Part shown: positions 58,478-64,000 of the stretch, in pieces
Position numbering within the stretch: the first letter of the stretch is position 1
How the letters are laid out: each line of letters begins with the position of its first letter
Program-made: the position numbers and the translations under genes
Assembly (NCBI GenBank): GCA_024734495.1
Contig: JALMQS010000851.1
Coordinates: forward strand, 295,606-359,605
Direction: 5' to 3'
From: Forficula auricularia
Lineage: Eukaryota; Arthropoda; Insecta; Dermaptera; Forficulidae
DNA length: 64,000 bases
The notes under the pieces: generated by a model
Databases searched by the model: none
Told to the model about the DNA's origin: nothing
The model's input: only the letters and a program-made list of their open reading frames with translations

Positions 58478-59029
58478 TAAGGATAGTATTTTTTAATTCT
58501 TTAAAACTTATTTATTTGGTCGGCTTAATATAAAGAATGGATAGGCATTTTCTCTGTGAAATGCTATTTTTTTTTTTTTTTTTGTGGGGGGGGGGGGAAT
58601 TATAAAATTTTCAAACTCAATAAAGAAAACAAAAAAAAAAAATATTATACTATAAAATTAACCCTAATAAAAAAGATTTATTATTTTTTCGGAGTCCGAA
58701 TTGGGAGGGGGATTCAAAAAATAGATATGTCAATAGAAAGTTCTCGACATCTAGACCCTTTAATTGTACGAAATTTCACATATGCACCCAATATGACCTT
58801 ATGAAAATGACTCACTATGTGAAATTGATAGTGACCAAAAAGAGTGGGTGGGAGGGGGAAGGGTTAAAAATATTTTCAAACAAAAATTAAAGAAAGCTAA
58901 TATTTAATAAAAATATAAAATACTATCATAAATAAGAGATATTATTAGTTGCTAATTAGCCCAAAATTAAGAGGGAGGGGTCCTTTCGTAAATAATTATA
59001 AATTATTATATTAAATATTTAATATAAGA
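58478..59029. other. Unassigned AT-rich sequence
   Basis: Long T and G homopolymer runs at 58566-58597. Weak resemblance to family A modules only. Confidence 0.3.
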
Positions 59030-59450
59030 GAGCGGTCAAGTGTATGGTAAAATCATGTGGAGGGCATCAGGTTAATTTTGTTTTGTTTTTAGTTTGAAAA
59101 TCTTATAATTTTAATTTTTTAAACCCGTCCTTTAATTTTTGGTTCAATTTCAACCAAAATTTAATCACCTCTTAATCTCAATGCACCAAAGATACATGTG
59201 AAATTTCCTTTTGATATTCACACTAATTTTTGAGCTAGAGCGTACAAAATATTTGGTAACGTACTAACTAACAGACATTTTGACAAAATTATTAATATCT
59301 CGTAAAATATAATTTTTTCGATGTTCACTCATTGGAGCTTTTTGTAACCAAAACGCTATGGTTTCACTCATTTTTTTCGAAATAGTTTCGAGATATTTCT
59401 AAAAAACGAAGCAAAACACTTGTTTCACGATTGATTACAATGGATGTGGA
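59030..59450. repeat. Family A, decayed rearranged copy
   Basis: 59030-59085 is a plus-oriented right end (GTGTATGGTAAAATCATGTG). 59135-59440 is the middle and left half in minus orientation (GATATTCACACTAATTTTTG). Same opposed arrangement as at 30280-30782. Confidence 0.6.
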
Positions 59451-59984
59451 ACCCGCGACTTGAGACTTATGTATAGCGATGTCGCTAAGTGTGTACTAGG
59501 CTTTGGGGCCTCAAGGAGGTCAGGGGGTCTCTAAAGGGGTCCAGGGGCCAAAAATTACATTTTTTTTAACAATATAATAAGTATTTTTATTTTTATAAAA
59601 AATATTTGGTAACAAATATTTAATAAGACAGTAGGCACAATAAGACCAACCCTGGGGGCCCAGTAGTGGCGGCCCTGGCTATCCTTTAAGAATTTAGAGA
59701 AGGCAAAAGCGGGCCAATTATTTATCTCTTCTTATTTGGATATCCAATTTAAATTTCCCTAAAGCATTCATATTCTGTTTTATTTGAAAAATAATATTTT
59801 TCGGAAACTAATTAATTTTCTAATCATTTTAAATTAAAACAGGTCAAAAGCATATTTTTATTACTAGCCTTAAAGAAATTTTCGGCCTCGGTACACTATG
59901 TATATAAACAGCATAACCAAACGAGCGCGAGGGTGGGTATAGTGAGGGGTATATATATATATATATATAGCGAATGAATGCCCG
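59451..59984. other. Unassigned; ends in a TA microsatellite
   Basis: G-rich patch at 59495-59550 and (TA)n at 59948-59969. No gene recognised. Confidence 0.35.
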
Positions 59985-60340
59985 CGGGGCTTAAAACACG
60001 GTACGAGCCGAGCGCTTTCCAGGACAAACTGAGTGTTCTTTGCCTTAAGCTTGTTACCATGGCAACTGGGCGAACTCAATATCGCCGACATGGAACCAAT
60101 TCGGAGCCCGTGCCCGAGGGCTCCGAGGTTCTGCGCCCCCGTTCGCGAGTGCTGGCTGGCGAAGAACCCGAGCTCCCGCGGCGACCCCCCAGGCTCGAAA
60201 AATGAAGAGGGCTGCTCAAAAAGAGTGGAACATTCACGGGGGATGAAGGTGCTATGGTAAAGAGAAAGACCCTTCGAGACGAGATGAGACGAGACCGCAG
60301 GGCATCAAAAGAAAGATGAACCGAGCCCCCCTGCCCCCCC
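59985..60340 (+). promoter_or_regulatory. CpG-rich island, candidate promoter/first exon
   Basis: About 350 bp of high GC with many CpG dinucleotides in an otherwise AT-rich region, including CCCGCGGGGC, GAGCCCGTGCCCGAGGGC and CCCGCGGCGACCCCCC. An open frame starts at the ATG inside the X-box (60059) and runs 49 codons to TGA at 60203. The ATG context ACCATGG is favourable, but the peptide has no known domain. The composition fits a promoter or 5' exon of a gene extending out of the island. A captured transposon segment is the alternative. Confidence 0.5.
60053..60066. promoter_or_regulatory. RFX X-box, perfect 14-bp palindrome
   Basis: GTTACCATGGCAAC fits the RFX consensus GTNRCC-N(0-3)-RGYAAC in its strongest palindromic form. 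RFX factors drive ciliary and other genes in animals. Occurrence inside the only CpG-rich island near this end of the window makes chance less likely, though it also coincides with an ATG start. Confidence 0.65.
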
Positions 60341-60647
60341 AGCCCCACCCCCAGCTCCATATCATTATGACCCTCACTCCCGGCTTTGATTTTATTAGTG
60401 TTATTATTTGGAATATTATTATTATTTATTAAGTATAAATAAAGAGATATTTGATTACGGGCTAAACCACATTGAAATATATTCAAGTCTCAAACTCTTA
60501 AATTAAAATGAATAATTTTAAAGAATTATATTTTGAACTCCAAATAAATACGTATTCATATTTTATATAGTAATGGACGATATTATCATATTCAAACGCA
60601 TAAAATGGTTCTTTTGCAAAAATACATTAACATGAAAACAGTGAAAA

Positions 60648-61440
60648 TTTTACTTTACCATACAGGGTATGGTCAAGTATTGCATGAAAAAAGTGTTTTT
60701 TTGCTTGTATTTTTTTCGAAATATCTCAAAAACTATTTTGATTAAAAAAATTGGGTGAAACCATGGCATTTCGGTCTACAAAAAAGCTCTAATAAGTGAA
60801 CATCGAAAAAATTATATTTTTCGAGATAATAACTGTTTGACAAAATGTCTGGTTAGTCTGTTAGTCTGTCGATTGCCAAATTATTACTAATATCACTAGT
60901 GTGAATATCAAAACTAAATTTCACACGTAGATTTAGTCCATTGAGATTAAGAGCTGATTAGATTTTGGTGCATATCAACCCAAAATTAAGGAGATGAATG
61001 GGGTTAAAATTTAAAATTATAATATTTTCTGACTTAAAAAAGAATAAAAATGAAATCATACTATAAAATTAACCTATAATAACGAAAATATTTTTTTCTG
61101 GCGCCAAAATTATGGTGGGGGGGGGGTCAAAAATAGGGGACATTTGAGGAAACTCAACCAAATTTTGTATATATAATCAATGGGCTCCCAGAACACTAAA
61201 AATGCAATAATAAACCTAAAAAAGGGGGTCAAAAAATGAAATCTAGCCCATCGACCAACCTCAACCAAATGTTGTATACATAATCAGTGGGCCCCAGAAG
61301 TCTCAAAAAACTAACTTCCCGAAATGGGGGGAGGAGTAGTTGTAGGGTCAACAAGTGAAAATCTAGGCCCTTGTATCAAACTCAACCAGAAGTGTATGGT
61401 AAAGTCAAGTGGAAGGCCACATCAGAACGTGTCAATTTAT
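60648..61440 (+). repeat. Family A TIR repeat, diverged copy
   Basis: TTTTACTTTACCATACAGGG to GTCAATTTATTT. Three modules; several internal deletions. Confidence 0.78.
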
Positions 61441-61950
61441 TTATTTTTTGAGAAAACTAAAAATCAATTGTGGGACCAAATAAATTAAAATTAAAATGCA
61501 AATTTCAAATGATATAATGAAACATTATGATATATACCTATAAGTACATAGTTGTCTTTGAATATTTATGATTAAAAAATTATTATTAAAGATATTTTCT
61601 TAATCAACTTTCACATTAATTTCTCCCTTATTTGAAATGATCAAACCAATTTTCTACTTTCAAATTATTTCAATTTGGCTTTCTCCCAACCCGTTTTGAG
61701 AAAACCCAATAAAGCCAAAAGAGGCTTAAACTAAATAGGTAGGTACTCCCTGTTTTCAATCAAAATCATAGACTTGGTACTTCTAGAAATACGAGCCCCG
61801 TCCCATCTCAATTGGCCCACCAATATTTTTTCTTTTTAAATAAAATTATGCTAATTCACGGTAAATTTAATTTAAATATTTATTTTTATTATCATTTGTA
61901 ACAACATTTTAAACAATTGAAAACATTTTATTGTAACATTTAACTTAAAA
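61441..61950. other. Unassigned AT-rich sequence
   Basis: Nothing recognised. Confidence 0.3.
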
Positions 61951-61953
61951 CCC

Positions 61954-61987
61954 TGAAGAAGGAGAGGAAAAATCCTCCGAAACGTCC
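61954..61987 (+). ncRNA. Hammerhead-like motif 18
   Basis: CTGAAGA, extra A, stem II GGAG(A)G/CCTCC, GAAACGTC, then CGGTTT. First of the direct pair 388 bp apart. Confidence 0.55.
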
Positions 61988-62341
61988 GGTTTGAAAGGAA
62001 AGGAGGAAGGATTCCAATAAATTACACCTTATTTTATATGTGTTAATTTTTCTTTCCTCACTAACTCTGGGCTGCCTTGCATTACTTTCAATTTAAATTT
62101 AACTTAAATTTTTTAATTGTTAAAAACATGGAAAACATAGAAAATTCAAAACATTTACCACTGTGTGTGACGTCTCCTTTATTTTTAATTACGGCTTGAA
62201 TTCTTTTTTGGGCGACTTGTACTTATTAATGTTTTTTTTTGCAACGAAATTTTCTCTGGAGAGAGACGGAATGGTAGAAATTTTAATTGAAAGTAATGGA
62301 AGGCAGCCCAGATTTGTTTCATTCATTGACCCTTTGAAACC

Positions 62342-62374
62342 CTGAAGAAGGAGGAAAAAATCCTCCGAAACGTC
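62342..62374 (+). ncRNA. Hammerhead-like motif 19 (best copy)
   Basis: CTGAAGA, extra A, perfect 6-bp stem II GGAGGA/TCCTCC, GAAACGTC. Upstream CCTTTGAAACC pairs with downstream GGTTTGAAAGG: 5 bp, one G-G mismatch, 5 bp, giving a full stem I. Stem III is only the self-complementary ACGT. Confidence 0.65.
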
Positions 62375-62770
62375 GGTTTGAAAGGAAAGGAGGAAGGATT
62401 CCAATAAATTACACCTTATTTTTTATGTGTTAATTTTTTCTTTCCTCACTAACTCTCGGGCTGCCTTCCATTACTTTCAATTAAAATTTAAATTAAATTT
62501 TTTAATTGTTAAAAACATGGAAAACATAGAAAATTCAAAACATTTACCACTGTGTGACGTCTCCTTTATTTTTAATTACGGCTTGAATTCTTTTGGGCAA
62601 CGTACTTATTAAGTTTTTTTGCAACGAAATTTTCTCTGGAGAGAGACGGAATGGTAGAAATTTTAATTGAAAGTAATGGAAGGCAGCCCAGAGTTAGTGA
62701 GGAAAGAAAAATTAACACATATAAAATAAGGTGTAATTTATTGGAATCCTTCCTCCTTTCCTTTCAAACC

Positions 62771-62803
62771 GACGTTTCGGAGGATTTTTCCCTCCTTCTT
62801 CAG
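62771..62803 (-). ncRNA. Hammerhead-like motif 20
   Basis: On the minus strand CTGAAGA, extra A, stem II GGAGG/CCTCC, GAAACGTC, then GGTTTGAAAGG. Inverted partner of motif 19. Confidence 0.55.
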
Positions 62804-62813
62804 GGTTTACTCA

Positions 62814-63867
62814 TTAAGTTTTGACACTCATCTTGAGTGAAAGTATCGCAAATATTTTGAATCTAGCTGGTTGTATTCGTAATAGCTTTTCCATTGTGTG
62901 CCAAAGAGTTTCTATTGGTGACAAGCCGGGAATGTTTGTCACCCACTCCAAAAGTGGAACATTATGATCAGAAAGCCATTTTAGAGATTTTCTTGATGTA
63001 TGGCAGGCCTCGATGGTGGAGAAGTAATCTCCGGAGTCGAAGCTAAAATACAATGTATACATTAATTCATGTAAAATAATCTTGTTGGAATACAAAATTA
63101 TTATTATTCTGCAATGCATCTGCCATTGTTGGAAGTAACCATTTTTTTTAAATCTCTAAATATTTATTGGTTTTTAAAATTCCATCAATGAAGTGAAGTT
63201 TTCCAACACCTCTAGCAGACATTGAACCCCATACCATAACTGAAGCAGGAAATTTTAGTTTCTTTTTTAAACAATCTGAATTGAAAACTTCATTTTTCTG
63301 ACGAATAATCTGCTTCGATTGTCCCTAAAACAAACTTCAAAACGAGACTCATCACTCCAATGGACACTATTCCATTCATCACTCGTCCAATTAATGTGAC
63401 TTTTAGCCCATTTAAGCCGGTTTTTCTTTTGTTTTAATTTCAAGAGTGACTTTTCTTTCGCCTAAAAAAAAATTAGTAAAATTAAAAAAAATTTGGAATA
63501 AGTTGCAATAAAATTGCATTGTAAGTTTTAAAACCTAACTTAAGGGCTTTCTCTATGGCACGTGGATCTTGAAACACTTCGCCCCACAGCATCGCTCAAA
63601 AGAGACAGATAATTCACCATAGTTCGAACGCATGTTTCTAATAATCTTCTTCAATGCCCGTCTATCAGCATCTGATATTTTGGATTTCGACGCATACCAA
63701 GTTTTTGTAGCTATTATACCCGTTGTTTTATAAACTCGAATAATATTTCTGTCAGTAAATTTTGATAAATTAACTAGATCGCCAATTTCCGCGTTTGATT
63801 TTCCCCTTTTTAATAAATTGATAATAATTGAGCGAATTTTTTCATTAACAACCTTTCCACGAGTCAT
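62814..63867 (-). pseudogene. Tc1-like transposase, broken
   Basis: Starts MTRGKVVNEKI at 63867. The paired-like N-terminal DNA-binding part is readable (IRSIIINLLKRGKSNAEIGD, KISDADRRALKKIIRN). After a stop and frame changes come KQKKNRLKWAKSHINWTSDEW, the first catalytic Asp in WSDESRFEVCF, the GSMSARGVGKLHFIDGI strand, CHTSRKSLKWLSDHN and finally PGLSPIETLWHTMEKLL, with the last Glu. The second-Asp region is altered (expected DNA before CHT, here IEA). Two AT-rich interruptions, near 63465-63540 and 63045-63110, end in TTTTTTTTAG and TATTTTAG. Inverted ends were not identified; the 3' side abuts a hammerhead repeat. Confidence 0.82.
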
Positions 63868-63949
63868 GTTTACTAATAATAAACAAAACAAACTTTCTTT
63901 TGTTGGAAAAAGGCAAAGCCTACTTGATTATTTCACATATTCAAAGTTG

Positions 63950-64000
63950 TGAAATTTCATTTTGATATTCACACTAATTTTTGAGCTAGCTCATCCACAA
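63950..64000 (-). repeat. Family A, start of a further copy
   Basis: GATATTCACACTAATTTTTG and GAGCTAGCTCATCCACAA match the family A middle block in minus orientation and run off the window. Confidence 0.7.

Larger units (their letters stand above)
61954..62803 (+). repeat. Tandem hammerhead-bearing repeat (388-bp unit) plus inverted partial copy
   Basis: Unit 1 runs 61954-62341 and unit 2 begins at 62342. They share GGTTTGAAAGGAAAGGAGG, ATTACACCTTATTTTATATG, GGAAAACATAGAAAATTCAA and GGAGAGAGACGGAATGGTAG in the same order. Unit 2 turns into an inverted partial copy after GGCAGCCCAGA, ending in a minus-strand motif at 62771-62803. Direct tandem units each starting at a hammerhead, followed by an inverted part, are reminiscent of Penelope-like insertions. 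Confidence 0.8.

Noticed and set aside
60076..60486. 136-codon minus-strand frame over the CpG island
   Set aside because: Low-complexity Ser/Arg/Asn composition and no domain; its opening part is AT-rich repeat-like sequence. The island is better read as regulatory DNA.
62163..62345. 60-codon frames in the 388-bp tandem units
   Set aside because: Repeat-internal frames; the second unit has a different reading because of small indels, so no protein is conserved.

Overview
This is a eukaryotic, strongly AT-rich and repeat-dense window, most likely from an arthropod and probably an insect. The grounds are a KCTD1/KCTD15 (Tiwaz-type) gene with conventional GT-AG introns, mariner and Tc1 transposons, tRNA-derived SINEs, non-autonomous Helitrons and many small palindromic elements. 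The species cannot be read from the sequence; a hemipteran is only a guess. No bacterial-style operons, rRNA genes, CRISPR arrays or free-standing functional tRNA genes were seen.

Only one host gene can be supported. It is a plus-strand KCTD1/KCTD15-family gene with two exons in the window. Exon A (25661-25866) encodes most of the BTB/T1 domain. The terminal exon (54397-54962) encodes the C-terminal KCTD1/15 domain up to the stop. They are separated by a 28.5-kb intron with matching phase, and the exon(s) for the N-terminus must lie upstream of 25661, probably outside the window. A CpG-rich island with a perfect palindromic RFX X-box (60053-60066) lies 5 kb downstream of the stop codon and may be the promoter of another gene.

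Layout. 1-18 kb is intergenic or upstream-intron repeats: foldback MITEs, two SINEs with clear target duplications, a LINE 3' fragment and a Helitron-like element. 18.8-24.5 kb is a direct duplication split by a 100-N gap. 25.7-54.4 kb is the KCTD intron, holding two Helitrons, a full-length but broken mariner, hAT-type MITEs and several copies of a roughly 0.6-0.8 kb TIR repeat here called family A. 41.4-57.9 kb is a giant imperfect palindrome with arms of about 8 kb. Its right arm carries the real terminal exon and its left arm carries a decayed antisense copy of it. 57.5-64 kb holds more family A copies, the CpG island, a tandem hammerhead-bearing repeat and a Tc1 pseudogene.

The most interesting recurrent signal is a set of about 20 short motifs with a hammerhead ribozyme layout: a CTGANGA core, a stem-II hairpin, GAAA, then a tiny self-complementary stem III and a cleavage-type GTC or ATC. 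They mostly sit in opposed pairs at the arms of palindromic repeats, and once as a 388-bp direct tandem. This resembles the small, dimer-acting hammerheads reported with Penelope-like retroelements. No Penelope reverse transcriptase is visible here, so these would be non-autonomous copies.
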